From: Acidobacteriota bacterium
GTDB lineage: Bacteria > Acidobacteriota > Terriglobia > Terriglobales > Acidobacteriaceae
Assembly: GCA_021841795.1 (NCBI GenBank)
Contig: JAKCDN010000146.1
Span: forward strand, 1 to 7,548
DNA: 7,548 nucleotides
Reading direction: 5' to 3'
The first letter of the stretch is position 1, and each line of letters begins with the position of its first letter. The translations under genes were made by a program, and so were the position numbers. Below are positions 1 to 5,835 of the stretch, piece by piece. Below the pieces are notes generated by a model. The model saw nothing but the letters and a program-made list of their open reading frames with translations. It made no database searches and was not told the origin of the DNA.

Positions 1-16
1 ATTTTTCCTTCGCCAT
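1..16 (-). CDS. tuf: Elongation factor Tu, N-terminal codons only (truncated by window edge)
   Basis: Read on the minus strand, an ATG at 16-14 opens a frame giving Met-Ala-Lys-Glu-Lys before the window ends. EF-Tu proteins typically begin this way (M-x-K-E-K-F). A Shine-Dalgarno sequence GAGGGG (26-21) sits 4 nt upstream. The gene lies 83 nt after the fusA stop on the same strand, the classical place for tuf as the last gene of the str operon. EF-Tu is the GTPase that delivers aminoacyl-tRNA to the ribosome. Only five codons are visible, so the call rests on the start peptide, the ribosome binding site and gene order. The main alternative, rpsJ, usually begins differently (MAGQ-). Confidence 0.8.
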
Positions 17-64
17 AAAACCCCTCAGGTTCCTTTCACTGCTGCTACTGACCGTTACTCTCTC

Positions 65-92
65 GGGGCGCCAGCGGTCCGGCTCCAGCCCC
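65..92 (-). other. Hairpin in the fusA-tuf spacer
   Basis: The arms GGGGC (65-69) and GCCCC (88-92) pair, and an inner GCC (70-72)/GGC (81-83) extends the stem across an asymmetric TCCA bulge. No T-run follows in the transcribed (minus) direction, so it does not look like an intrinsic terminator. It could stabilise or process the mRNA between fusA and tuf. The fold was judged by eye. Confidence 0.35.
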
Positions 93-99
93 AAAAACT

Positions 100-2181
100 C
101 TATTTACCCTGCGCCTTGCCGATGATCTCATCGGCGATCATGCGCGGCGCCTCTTCGTAGCGCGCAAACTGCATTGAATAGGAGGCGCGGCCCTGCGTGG
201 ACGAACGAATGTCGTTCACGTAGCCGAACATCTCCTTCAGCGGCACCATAGCCTTGATCACCTGCGAGCCGCTCACGTGCTCCATACCCTCAATGCGTCC
301 GCGGCGGGAGTTGATGTCGCCGATGATCGTGCCCATAAACTCCTCGGGCACGGTCACTTCGACCGCCATCACCGGCTCGAGCAGAACCGGCTTGGCGCTC
401 TTGACCGCCTCCTTGAACGCCAGCGAGCCGGCGATCTTGAAGGCATTTTCGTTCGAGTCCACCTCGTGGTAGCTGCCGTCAAAGAGCGTCACCTTGACGT
501 CCACGACCTGAAAGCCGGCCAGAACGCCCTGCTCCATCGCACCCTGCACGCCCTGGTCGATGGGCTTGATGTACTCCCTGGGCACCACGCCGCCCTTGAT
601 CTCGTTGATAAACTCGTAACCCTTGCCCGGCTCATTGGGCTCGACGCGCAGCCAGCAGTGGCCGTAGTTGCCCGAGCCGCCGGTCTGACGGATGTACTTG
701 CCTTCGGCCTCAGCCAGCTTGCGAATGGTCTCGCGGAAGGCCACCTTGGGCTCGCCCACGTTGGCCTCGACCTTATGCTCGCGCTTCATGCGGTCGACGA
801 GAATCTCAAGGTGGAGCTCGCCCATGCCGCTGATGATTGTCTGCCCCGAATCCTCGTCGGTACGCACCTTGAAGGTCGGATCCTCTTCCGCCAGCCTGGC
901 GAGGGAAATGCCCATCTTTTCCTGGTCGGCCTTGGTCTTGGGCTCGATGGCCACCGAAATAACCGGATCAGGGAAGGTGATGGCGCCCAGCGCGATGGGG
1001 TGATTGGGCGCGCAGAGCGTGTCCCCGGTCTTGATATCCTTCAGGCCCACGCATGCGCAGATATCGCCCGCCAGAATCTCGGTAATATCTTCGCGCTTGT
1101 TGGCATGCATCTTGACCAGGCGGCCGATGCGCTCCGTCCTGCCCGTGCGGGGATTGAGCACGGTATCGCCGGTCTTGAGCGAGCCCGAGTAGACGCGAAT
1201 AAAAGAGAGCTTGCCGAAAGGATCATTGATGAGCTTGAAGGCCAGCGCCGAAAACGGCTCGCTGTCTTCGCTCTTGCGATGCTCGACCCGGGAGTGATCG
1301 TGGGGATCGATACCTTCCACGGCAGGCTTGTCGAGCGGGCTGGGCAGGTAGTCCAGCACCGCGTCGAGCAGGGTCTGCACGCCCTTGTTCTTGAATGCCG
1401 AGCCGCAGATGACCGGGAAGACCTTGAGATCGATGGTCGCCTGACGGATGCCGGCCTTCAGCTCCGCGACCGAGGGCGTTTCGCCCTCGAGGAACTTCTC
1501 AAGCAGCACGTCATCGGTCTCGGCGATCACTTCAATCAACTGCATGCGGAAGGCTTCCGCCTTCTTTACAAGATCTGCAGGAACGGGCTCGACGGAGTAC
1601 TCCGCGCCCAGGCTCTCATCGTGCCAGATGATGGCCCGCATCTCGATCAGATCCACCACGCCCTTGAAATTGGCCTCGGCGCCGATGGGAATCTGCAGGG
1701 CCACGGGGCGCGCCCCGAGCCGCTTGCGGATGGTCTCAAGCACGTATTCGAAATCCGCGCCGTTCTTGTCCATCTTGTTGACGAAGCAGATGCGCGGCAC
1801 GTGATACTTGTCGCCCTGCCGCCAGACGGTTTCAGTCTGGGGCTGGACGCCGGAAACGGAATCGAACAACGCCACCGCGCCGTCAAGCACGCGCAGGCTG
1901 CGCTCCACCTCGGCGGTAAAGTCGACGTGGCCGGGGGTATCAATAATATTGATGCGAACATCGCGCCAGTTGCAGGTAGTGGCGGCCGAGGTGATCGTAA
2001 TGCCGCGCTCCTGCTCCTGCTCCATGTAGTCCATGGTCGCCGTGCCCTCATGCACTTCGCCGAGGCGGTGCGTGATGCCGGTATAAAACAGGATGCGCTC
2101 TGTCGCTGTCGTCTTTCCGGCGTCGATGTGCGCCATGATGCCGATGTTCCGGCAACGATTCAGAGGTACGGTGCGAGCCAC
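100..2181 (-). CDS. fusA: Elongation factor G (EF-G), translocation GTPase
   Basis: EF-G is the cytoplasmic GTPase that moves tRNA and mRNA through the ribosome after peptide bond formation and, with RRF, recycles ribosomes. The 693-residue product has near-normal length (E. coli about 704). G-domain motifs are intact: P-loop AHIDAGKTT (residues 17-25), switch I RGITI (59-63), DTPGH (81-85), NKMD (135-138) and a G5 CGSA. Domains II-V follow. The domain IV tip carries [11 protein letters not shown] with His572 at the position of the functional E. coli His583. The GTG start at 2181 is preceded by AAGGA 9 nt upstream and gives the expected N-terminus, so no other start is needed. The gene is third in the str operon, 152 nt after rpsG and 83 nt before tuf. 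The sequence looks like standard bacterial EF-G1, not a paralogue. Confidence 0.98.
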   Translation of the reverse strand: MARTVPLNRCRNIGIMAHIDAGKTTATERILFYTGITHRLGEVHEGTATMDYMEQEQERGITITSAATTCNWRDVRINIIDTPGHVDFTAEVERSLRVLDGAVALFDSVSGVQPQTETVWRQGDKYHVPRICFVNKMDKNGADFEYVLETIRKRLGARPVALQIPIGAEANFKGVVDLIEMRAIIWHDESLGAEYSVEPVPADLVKKAEAFRMQLIEVIAETDDVLLEKFLEGETPSVAELKAGIRQATIDLKVFPVICGSAFKNKGVQTLLDAVLDYLPSPLDKPAVEGIDPHDHSRVEHRKSEDSEPFSALAFKLINDPFGKLSFIRVYSGSLKTGDTVLNPRTGRTERIGRLVKMHANKREDITEILAGDICACVGLKDIKTGDTLCAPNHPIALGAITFPDPVISVAIEPKTKADQEKMGISLARLAEEDPTFKVRTDEDSGQTIISGMGELHLEILVDRMKREHKVEANVGEPKVAFRETIRKLAEAEGKYIRQTGGSGNYGHCWLRVEPNEPGKGYEFINEIKGGVVPREYIKPIDQGVQGAMEQGVLAGFQVVDVKVTLFDGSYHEVDSNENAFKIAGSLAFKEAVKSAKPVLLEPVMAVEVTVPEEFMGTIIGDINSRRGRIEGMEHVSGSQVIKAMVPLKEMFGYVNDIRSSTQGRASYSMQFARYEEAPRMIADEIIGKAQGK

Positions 2182-2227
2182 GATTTTGATTCCTTGCGAG
2201 AACGAATTCCCGCGGTTAAGACCAGAC

Positions 2228-2283
2228 GCCAGCCTGCAACTGCCGGCCTCCAGCTACCCATTTTCAGGACCAGACAGCGGTCC
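2228..2283 (-). other. Two small hairpins in the rpsG-fusA spacer
   Basis: In the 152-bp spacer upstream of fusA, gccagc (2228-2233) and gccggc (2242-2247) can form a 6-bp stem with one wobble pair. GGACC (2267-2271) and GGTCC (2279-2283) form a 5-bp stem with a 7-nt loop. Neither is followed by a U-run on the minus-strand transcript, so they are unlikely to be intrinsic terminators. A copy of the CTRCCGGCC spacer element (see the repeat entry) overlaps the first hairpin. Confidence 0.3.
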
Positions 2284-2320
2284 CAGATTCCTCGACGCCG
2301 CGAGCCGCAAACTACCGGCC
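2236..2320. repeat. Short repeated element (GCAA-CTRCCGGCC), two copies; third copy at 2891-2903
   Basis: On the plus strand, GCAACTGCCGGCC (2236-2248) and GCAAACTACCGGCC (2307-2320) share the core CTRCCGGCC. A third copy, TCAGCTACCGGCC, lies at 2891-2903 in the rpsL-rpsG spacer. The second and third copies are each also preceded by CGAGCC (2301-2306 and 2879-2884). All copies are in str operon spacers and none was noticed inside the genes. They look like diverged members of a dispersed intergenic repeat, although chance similarity in GC-rich DNA cannot be excluded by eye. Confidence 0.4.
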
Positions 2321-2333
2321 CGCAGCCGCTTTT

Positions 2334-2807
2334 CTACCAGCGGTAGTGCGCGAAGGCCTTGTTGGCCTCAGCCATGCGATGCACGTCTTCCTTCTTCTTC
2401 ATGGCCGCGCCGCGCCCGTTGGCCGCATCCAGAAGCTCGTTCGTGAGCTTCTCGGTCATGCCCTTTTCGCCGCGCGAGCGCCCGTAGGTGATGAGCCAGC
2501 GAATCGCCAGCGAGGTGCGGCGATCGGCGTTGACCTCGATCGGCACCTGATAGTTGGCGCCGCCCACGCGCCGGGTCTTGACCTCGAGCAGCGGCTTGCA
2601 GTTCTCGACCGCCTTCTTAAAGAGCTTGAGGGCGTCGTCGCCGCCACCCTTCGCCTCCAGGTTCCTCATCGCCTGATAGAAGATGCCCTGCGCGGTCGAC
2701 TTCTTGCCGCCCCACATCATCGAATTCACAAACTTGGTCACCAGGGTCGATCCATAGACCGGATCCGGCGCCACTTCCCGCTTCGCAATGTGCCCTTTTC
2801 TTGGCAT
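2334..2807 (-). CDS. rpsG: 30S ribosomal protein S7
   Basis: S7 binds the 3' major domain of 16S rRNA, starts assembly of the 30S head and lines the E-site/mRNA exit region. The 157-residue product has normal length and a typical sequence: it begins [11 protein letters not shown], has the basic segment [13 protein letters not shown] and ends in HYRW. The ATG at 2807 is preceded by AGAGGG about 4 nt upstream. A longer in-frame reading from a GTG at 2825 would add six residues but would place that binding site inside the gene, so it is rejected. The gene is second in the operon, 115 nt after rpsL. In E. coli S7 represses its own operon by binding the rpsL-rpsG spacer, and the structured spacer here would fit similar control. 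That is inference. Confidence 0.98.
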   Translation of the reverse strand: MPRKGHIAKREVAPDPVYGSTLVTKFVNSMMWGGKKSTAQGIFYQAMRNLEAKGGGDDALKLFKKAVENCKPLLEVKTRRVGGANYQVPIEVNADRRTSLAIRWLITYGRSRGEKGMTEKLTNELLDAANGRGAAMKKKEDVHRMAEANKAFAHYRW

Positions 2808-2835
2808 AAATCCCTCTAAAACCACCCGCGGCCCT

Positions 2836-2909
2836 GAGCCAGCGGCTCTTCCCGGCGACTGCAGTCGCCCCTGCCCACCGAGCCGGCGTATCAGCTACCG
2901 GCCGCCGGC
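2836..2909 (-). promoter_or_regulatory. Structured rpsL-rpsG spacer: three consecutive hairpins, candidate S7 autoregulatory site
   Basis: In the minus-strand transcript, hairpin A pairs GCCGGCG with CGCCGGC (2903-2909 with 2882-2888, 7 bp, 14-nt loop). Hairpin B is a perfect 16-bp palindrome (2854-2869; stem GGCGAC/GTCGCC, loop TGCA). Hairpin C pairs GAGCC with GGCTC (2844-2848 with 2836-2840, 3-nt loop). They lie between the rpsL stop and the rpsG Shine-Dalgarno sequence, leaving the latter free. None is followed by a T-run, so termination is unlikely. In E. coli the corresponding spacer binds S7 and mediates translational feedback. Whether this spacer resembles that site in structure is untested. 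Confidence 0.4.
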
Positions 2910-2922
2910 GACAGGCTCAACC

Positions 2923-3309
2923 CTACTTCTTTGCGCCGCCCTTGGCGCGCTTGGCGCCGTACTTCGACCGGCTCTGATTGCGATTGGCCACACCCACGGA
3001 GTCCAGGGTGCCGCGAATCACGTGATAGCGCACGCCGGGAAGATCCTTGACACGGCCACCGCGAATGAGCACGATCGAGTGCTCCTGCAGGTTGTGTCCG
3101 ATGCCGGGGATGTAAGTGGTCACTTCAATTCCATTGGTGAGCCGCACGCGAGCCACCTTGCGCAGGGCCGAGTTCGGCTTCTTGGGCGTTTGCGTATACA
3201 CGCGCGTGCAGACGCCGCGCCGCTGCGGCGAGGCCTGCAACGCGGGTGACGCCGTCTTGTAGCGAGGCGCCGTGCGCCCCTTGCGGACAAGTTGATTAAA
3301 CGTAGGCAA
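2923..3309 (-). CDS. rpsL: 30S ribosomal protein S12
   Basis: S12 lies at the 30S decoding centre and helps monitor codon-anticodon pairing. The start is taken as TTG at 3309: it has AAGGAG 7 nt upstream and gives the family N-terminus [10 protein letters not shown]. No ATG start fits, and a longer frame back to 3399 contains a non-homologous extension. The 128-residue product carries [10 protein letters not shown] (residues 42-51) and GGRVKDLPG (84-92). Lys43 and Lys88, where substitutions commonly give streptomycin resistance, are both wild type. Asp89 matches the beta-methylthiolated aspartate modified by RimO in E. coli. The C-terminus ends in a Lys/Ala/Gly-rich tail, slightly longer than in E. 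coli (124 aa). It is first in the str operon, after a leader of about 415 nt. Confidence 0.97.
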   Translation of the reverse strand: MPTFNQLVRKGRTAPRYKTASPALQASPQRRGVCTRVYTQTPKKPNSALRKVARVRLTNGIEVTTYIPGIGHNLQEHSIVLIRGGRVKDLPGVRYHVIRGTLDSVGVANRNQSRSKYGAKRAKGGAKK

Positions 3310-3426
3310 ACCGCAACTCCTTACTTCAAAGAACCTGAATTCCGCCCCGCAGCCACTCCGCAGACCACATGGCCCCGAGCAGTGCATGGCACAGCCCAAG
3401 AGCGCACAGAGCCCCTGGCTACCGCT

Positions 3427-3534
3427 TCACGTCTGTCTTCTTCCCATCGTCAGACGAGAACCGGGACGGTTTGCCGGTCGTTTTCTGCTCAAACCGCAGA
3501 AAAGCCAGCGCCGTATCCCGCTTCCGGCCCGCAT
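3427..3534 (-). CDS. Possible small leader ORF (35 codons) in the str operon leader
   Basis: On the minus strand an ATG at 3534 is preceded by a strong GGAGGGG (3543-3537) and opens a 35-codon frame ending in TGA at 3427. The predicted peptide is basic, with several Arg residues and one RKRP stretch, and has no recognisable domain. It contains codons such as AGA (four times) and ATA that are uncommon in the neighbouring genes, which argues against ordinary coding. The Shine-Dalgarno can pair with an upstream CCCC (3549-3552), and a terminator-like hairpin lies inside the frame. It may be a regulatory leader peptide or chance. The translation is inferred only from the ribosome binding site. 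Confidence 0.25.
   Translation of the reverse strand: MRAGSGIRRWLFCGLSRKRPANRPGSRLTMGRRQT
3481..3528 (-). promoter_or_regulatory. Overlapping hairpins in the str leader (terminator-like and alternative stem)
   Basis: In transcript order, the first structure pairs GCC...AGCG (3526-3528 and 3519-3522) with CGCTGGC (3510-3504). It has an 8-nt loop and a 3-nt bulge and is followed directly by UUUU (3503-3500), giving a weak intrinsic-terminator shape. The same UUUU is part of a second stem, UUUUCUGC (3503-3496) with GCAGAAAA (3488-3481), 8 perfect base pairs with a 7-nt loop. The second fold would hide the U-tract, so the arrangement could act as an attenuator about 170-220 nt upstream of rpsL. 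The pairings are read directly; function is inference. Confidence 0.35.
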
Positions 3535-3730
3535 AGCCCCTCCAAGGTGGGGAGCGCGCGCGCCGTCAATGCGAGTGTTTCCTGCCCTCAGCAAGAAGAG
3601 AGCAAATCAGGAAACCTGTCTGGCCGGCTCAATTTCGCCTGGCCTGGGACATCCCTTCATGCAAGAGCCCGGGATGGCCACGCAGCCTGCGCAGAAGCAC
3701 ACGCAGAGCCGCGTTCTTGCGAACCTTCTA

Positions 3731-3759
3731 AAGATAACAAGAAAGAAAACGGGAGTCAA
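3731..3759 (-). promoter_or_regulatory. Sigma-70-type promoter of the str operon
   Basis: Minus-strand TTGACT (3759-3754; 5 of 6 to TTGACA) and TATCTT (3736-3731; 4 of 6 to TATAAT) are separated by exactly 17 bp. The spacer and flanks are AT-rich compared with the surrounding DNA. Transcription would start near 3724. It is the best promoter match seen in the window, which suits a highly expressed ribosomal operon. The -35 box begins 11 bp after the stop codon of the upstream ABC ATPase gene. Confidence 0.8.
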
Positions 3760-3770
3760 CGGCTGATTGG

Positions 3771-4502
3771 TCAGCTTTTACCGGATTTGCCGTTTCCGGC
3801 CTCTTCCCGGACGATTTGGCCGTCGCGCATGGTGAGGATGCGTCCGGCGATGGCGGCGGCCTCGGGGTTGTGGGTGATCATGAGCGTGGTCTGGCCGAGT
3901 TCGCGGTTGGAGCGCTGGAGCATGCGGAGGACGGCATCGGAGGTTTTGGTATCGAGGTTGCCGGTGGGCTCATCGGCGAGGAGGATTGCGGGCCGGGTGA
4001 CGAGGGCGCGGGCGATGGCCACGCGCTGCTGTTCGCCGCCGCTGAGCTCGCTGGGCCGGTGCTCGAGCCGGCCTTTGATGGAGAGCATCTCGCTGAGGTG
4101 GTCGAGATAGGCGCGGTCCATGGGCTCTTTGCGGCCGGAGATTTCATAAGCGATCCGGATATTGCCGATGCCGGAGAGGGTGGGCAGGAGGTTGAACTTC
4201 TGGAAGACGAAGCCGATGCGGTGTTTGCGCAGGCGGGTGCGCTCGGCGTCATTGAGGGCGGCGAAGTCGATGCCGTCGATGACGACGCGGCCGCTGGTGG
4301 CGCGGGTGAGGCCGCCGAGGAGGTAGAAGAGGGTGGACTTGCCCGACCCGGAGGGTCCGACGATGGCAACAAACTCGCCCTGCTCGATGGCGAGGGAGAT
4401 GCCGCGGACAGCGGCCACCTGGATGCGGCCGGAGGCATACACCTTGGTGAGGTTTTCGGCCAGGATGATGGGATTCGGCGGTTGCTGCGGCACGATTGCC
4501 AT
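3771..4502 (-). CDS. ABC transporter ATP-binding protein, LolD/MacB type
   Basis: This is the cytoplasmic ATPase subunit of an ABC system. The 243-residue protein has every expected element in order: Walker A GPSGSGKST (49-57), Q-loop Gln101 in FQKFNLLPT, signature LSGGEQQ (153-159), Walker B ILLADEP (173-179) and H-loop His211 in ITHN. The wording around the Q-loop and LADEPTGNLD is typical of the family that partners with FtsX-like or MacB-like permeases in lipoprotein release, peptide or drug export. The C-terminus is a short Gly/Lys/Ser tail. No permease gene adjoins it, so the substrate cannot be inferred. The ATG at 4502 gives a family-like N-terminus but lacks a clear Shine-Dalgarno. 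No terminator follows, so its transcript may run into the str operon. Confidence 0.93.
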   Translation of the reverse strand: MAIVPQQPPNPIILAENLTKVYASGRIQVAAVRGISLAIEQGEFVAIVGPSGSGKSTLFYLLGGLTRATSGRVVIDGIDFAALNDAERTRLRKHRIGFVFQKFNLLPTLSGIGNIRIAYEISGRKEPMDRAYLDHLSEMLSIKGRLEHRPSELSGGEQQRVAIARALVTRPAILLADEPTGNLDTKTSDAVLRMLQRSNRELGQTTLMITHNPEAAAIAGRILTMRDGQIVREEAGNGKSGKS

Positions 4503-4651
4503 TGTATAGGCAGCGGCCGAGCGGCCCCAACGAGCAAGGGCCGCGGGCCGGGAACCGCAGCGGGGAGCGAAGGGATGAAATTCGCGCCACTGGCGCAGGC
4601 CGCAAGTTCTACAATAGCTTTTGACAGACCACTTTCGATAAGGTTCTCCGC
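4503..4651. promoter_or_regulatory. Divergent intergenic region with an operator-like inverted repeat and candidate -10 box
   Basis: The 149-bp spacer serves the ABC ATPase (minus) and the 4652 gene (plus). For the plus gene, TACAAT (4610-4615) is a good -10 candidate, but the sequence 17 bp upstream is a poor -35. Overlapping that -35 position is a perfect 6+1+6 inverted repeat, GCGCCA-C-TGGCGC (4584-4596), of operator size. A TTGACA (4621-4626) has no -10 at proper spacing. Near the ATPase start there is a GGCCG-AG-CGGCC stem (4515-4526). Promoter assignment for the ATPase is uncertain. A weak AAGG lies 8 nt before the 4652 ATG. Confidence 0.4.
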
Positions 4652-5584
4652 ATGGCTAACGAACGGAAATCATCTCTTGTTTCTTCTCTTGAAGCGGCCG
4701 CCGCCAAGGCCGGCCTCGCGATTGCCGCCGTCACTCAGGGCAAGAGCTTCGACGGCCGTTCGACGGCCATTTTCGAGCTTGGGCTCACTGCGAAAGAGGC
4801 TGGGGGGCGTTCGCTGAAGCTCGAAGTGAGCGACGCCTTCAACCTGGACAAGCCCGATCTGCTGCACGAGCTGGAGGCGCACCTGGCGGGCGAAGCCAAG
4901 CGGCTGCGCAATCCGCGGCCGGAGTGCTGTGTGACGCTGGGCGGACTGCCGGTGGCGTTTGGCCGGTTCGAGTGGCCATTCCACCGCTCGACTTCGGGGG
5001 CAGACACGTATATCGTCCACGGCGAGATGCACCTGGCCGACGGGGGCGCGCATCATCTGCACGCCAGGGTTGCGGCGAGCGTGACGCTGACCTTTGCCGA
5101 GATTGTGCCGGCGATGGAGCAGCCCTATGCCGAGACGTTTGTGTACAACGCGGTGCGGAAGACGGTGGACATGGGGCAACTGGAGTTTCTGAAGTCGGGC
5201 AACCGGCAGCCCGTTCCCGTGACGACGCGGTACTACAGCCGCTGGCAGAACAAGTTCATCTTTACGGACACGGACGACGCGGAGCGGCTGCGCTACCTGC
5301 TGAGCAAGGTGTACTGGCTGTCAGGGGTACTGGGCGGCAGCCAGCCGGTGTGGATTGCCGATCCGCGGGACGCGCAGTACCTGAACACGACCGAGGCGGA
5401 TTTGCTGCGCATGGCGGGCGACGAGGCCAGCCAGGGACTGATGCGACTGGAGGGCGAGTTTGCCGCGGCGACGCCGGCGCTGATGGCGCGGGCAGCCGAG
5501 TACCAGCGGGCACTGGAAGCGTCACTGGACTTTACGAAGCCGAAGTTCAACGAGGAGATGCGCGCCGGGCACGCGAACATGTAA
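4652..5584 (+). CDS. Conserved-looking hypothetical protein, 310 aa, unknown function
   Basis: I do not recognise a named family. The ATG at 4652 has a weak AAGG 8 nt upstream, and codon use is GC-rich and consistent along the frame, so it is a genuine gene. The protein has no signal peptide or membrane segment and is predicted cytoplasmic. It starts with an Ala-rich helical stretch (about 8-30). Residues about 95-165 are rich in beta-type sequence with several His (His124, His127, His134, His135, His137). An aromatic central part follows, with YYSRWQNKFIF (194-204) and then VYWLSGVLGG (220-229) and QPVWIADP (231-238). The C-terminus is helical and charged (about 248-306). There are no Walker, zinc-ribbon or recognisable catalytic signatures. 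It stands alone between a divergent promoter region and its own terminator, so it is probably monocistronic. Confidence 0.85.
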   Translation: MANERKSSLVSSLEAAAAKAGLAIAAVTQGKSFDGRSTAIFELGLTAKEAGGRSLKLEVSDAFNLDKPDLLHELEAHLAGEAKRLRNPRPECCVTLGGLPVAFGRFEWPFHRSTSGADTYIVHGEMHLADGGAHHLHARVAASVTLTFAEIVPAMEQPYAETFVYNAVRKTVDMGQLEFLKSGNRQPVPVTTRYYSRWQNKFIFTDTDDAERLRYLLSKVYWLSGVLGGSQPVWIADPRDAQYLNTTEADLLRMAGDEASQGLMRLEGEFAAATPALMARAAEYQRALEASLDFTKPKFNEEMRAGHANM

Positions 5585-5608
5585 TCGCAGACGAACCGAA
5601 GCAACGAG

Positions 5609-5658
5609 GATGGGCCCGATGGGATGCGGCGCAAGAGGCGCACTCCGTCGGGCCCATT
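5609..5658 (+). terminator. Strong hairpin terminator after the 4652 gene
   Basis: ATGGGCCCGA (5610-5619) pairs perfectly with TCGGGCCCAT (5648-5657). The stem continues inward through TGGG/TCCG with two wobble pairs, and again with TGCG/CGCA after one mismatch, giving about 18 paired positions in all. It lies 25 nt after the stop codon of the 4652 gene. The trailing T-run is short (TTT), so it may act as an mRNA 3'-end structure as much as a classical intrinsic terminator. It is nearly symmetric and could also work on the minus strand. Confidence 0.7.
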
Positions 5659-5676
5659 TGCACTGCATCCAGTGCA
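5659..5676. terminator. Second, adjoining hairpin (7-bp stem)
   Basis: TGCACTG (5659-5665) and CAGTGCA (5670-5676) form a perfect 7-bp stem with a 4-nt loop (CATC), directly after the large hairpin. A short A-run (5685-5689) downstream on the plus strand would be a T-run for minus-strand transcription. Together the two hairpins look like a tandem, possibly bidirectional, terminator. Only one plus-strand gene ends here, so any use for minus-strand transcripts is unproven. Confidence 0.45.
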
Positions 5677-5762
5677 GAATCGGCCAAAAAGACGAAGGTC
5701 AATGGAAGATTCGGCGGAGATGCGGCAAAGAAGGCAGAGAAAAAATATTTTAGATAGATCCT

Positions 5763-5835
5763 GCAAATAAGTTGTTTATTTTCAGCTGTTTGCGCGATGT
5801 GAAATTGACTAAAATTCCTGTTTTCAATGGCTTGC
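5763..5835 (-). repeat. Pair of diverged AT-rich direct repeats
   Basis: Read on the minus strand, unit 1 (5835-5809) begins GCAAGCCATTGAAAACAGGA and unit 2 (5793-5763) begins GCAAACAGCTGAAAATAAAC. They share GCAA, a TGAAAA core at the same offset and a following AA-TT-rich stretch. They are spaced about 42 bp start to start. Unit 2 also contains an internal stem AAATAA/TTATTT (5765-5770 with 5776-5781) and has GCAAA/TTTGC ends. The local AT content is far above that of the surrounding DNA. They resemble members of a dispersed intergenic repeat, but only these two copies are in the window. Confidence 0.35.

Larger units (their letters stand above)
3310..3730 (-). other. Long 5' leader of the str operon
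   Basis: From the expected transcription start near 3724 to the rpsL TTG codon is about 415 nt, and no conserved gene was found in it on either strand. It contains the small ORF and hairpins listed separately, and a possible loose stem between CATCCC (3650-3655) and GGGATG (3671-3676). No second promoter nearer to rpsL was convincing. The only strong ribosome binding sites are those of the 35-codon ORF and of rpsL. Confidence 0.6.

Noticed and set aside
277..2346. 689-codon open frame on the plus strand over fusA
   Set aside because: It is the antisense shadow of EF-G: no matching ribosome binding site, low-complexity composition typical of the reverse of a GC-rich gene, and the opposite strand encodes a full EF-G.
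2808..2825. Longer rpsG start at a GTG (2825)
   Set aside because: It would put the strong AGAGGG ribosome binding site inside the gene and add six residues not found in S7 proteins.
3310..3399. Longer rpsL frame starting upstream at 3399
   Set aside because: The added residues do not resemble S12, while the TTG at 3309 has an ideal AAGGAG and gives the family N-terminus.
4621..4649. TTGACA (4621-4626) as a -35 box for the 4652 gene
   Set aside because: No -10-like sequence lies 16-18 bp downstream (4644-4649 is ttctcc), and transcription would begin inside the coding region.
3816..4817. 333-codon plus-strand frame over the ABC ATPase
   Set aside because: Its Gly/Ala/Glu/Asp-rich translation is the antisense of the ATPase gene, and it also runs into the 4652 gene in another frame.
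4924..5757. 277-codon plus-strand frame inside the 4652 gene
   Set aside because: It overlaps the well-supported frame in +2/+3, is Arg/Gly-rich and spans the terminator.
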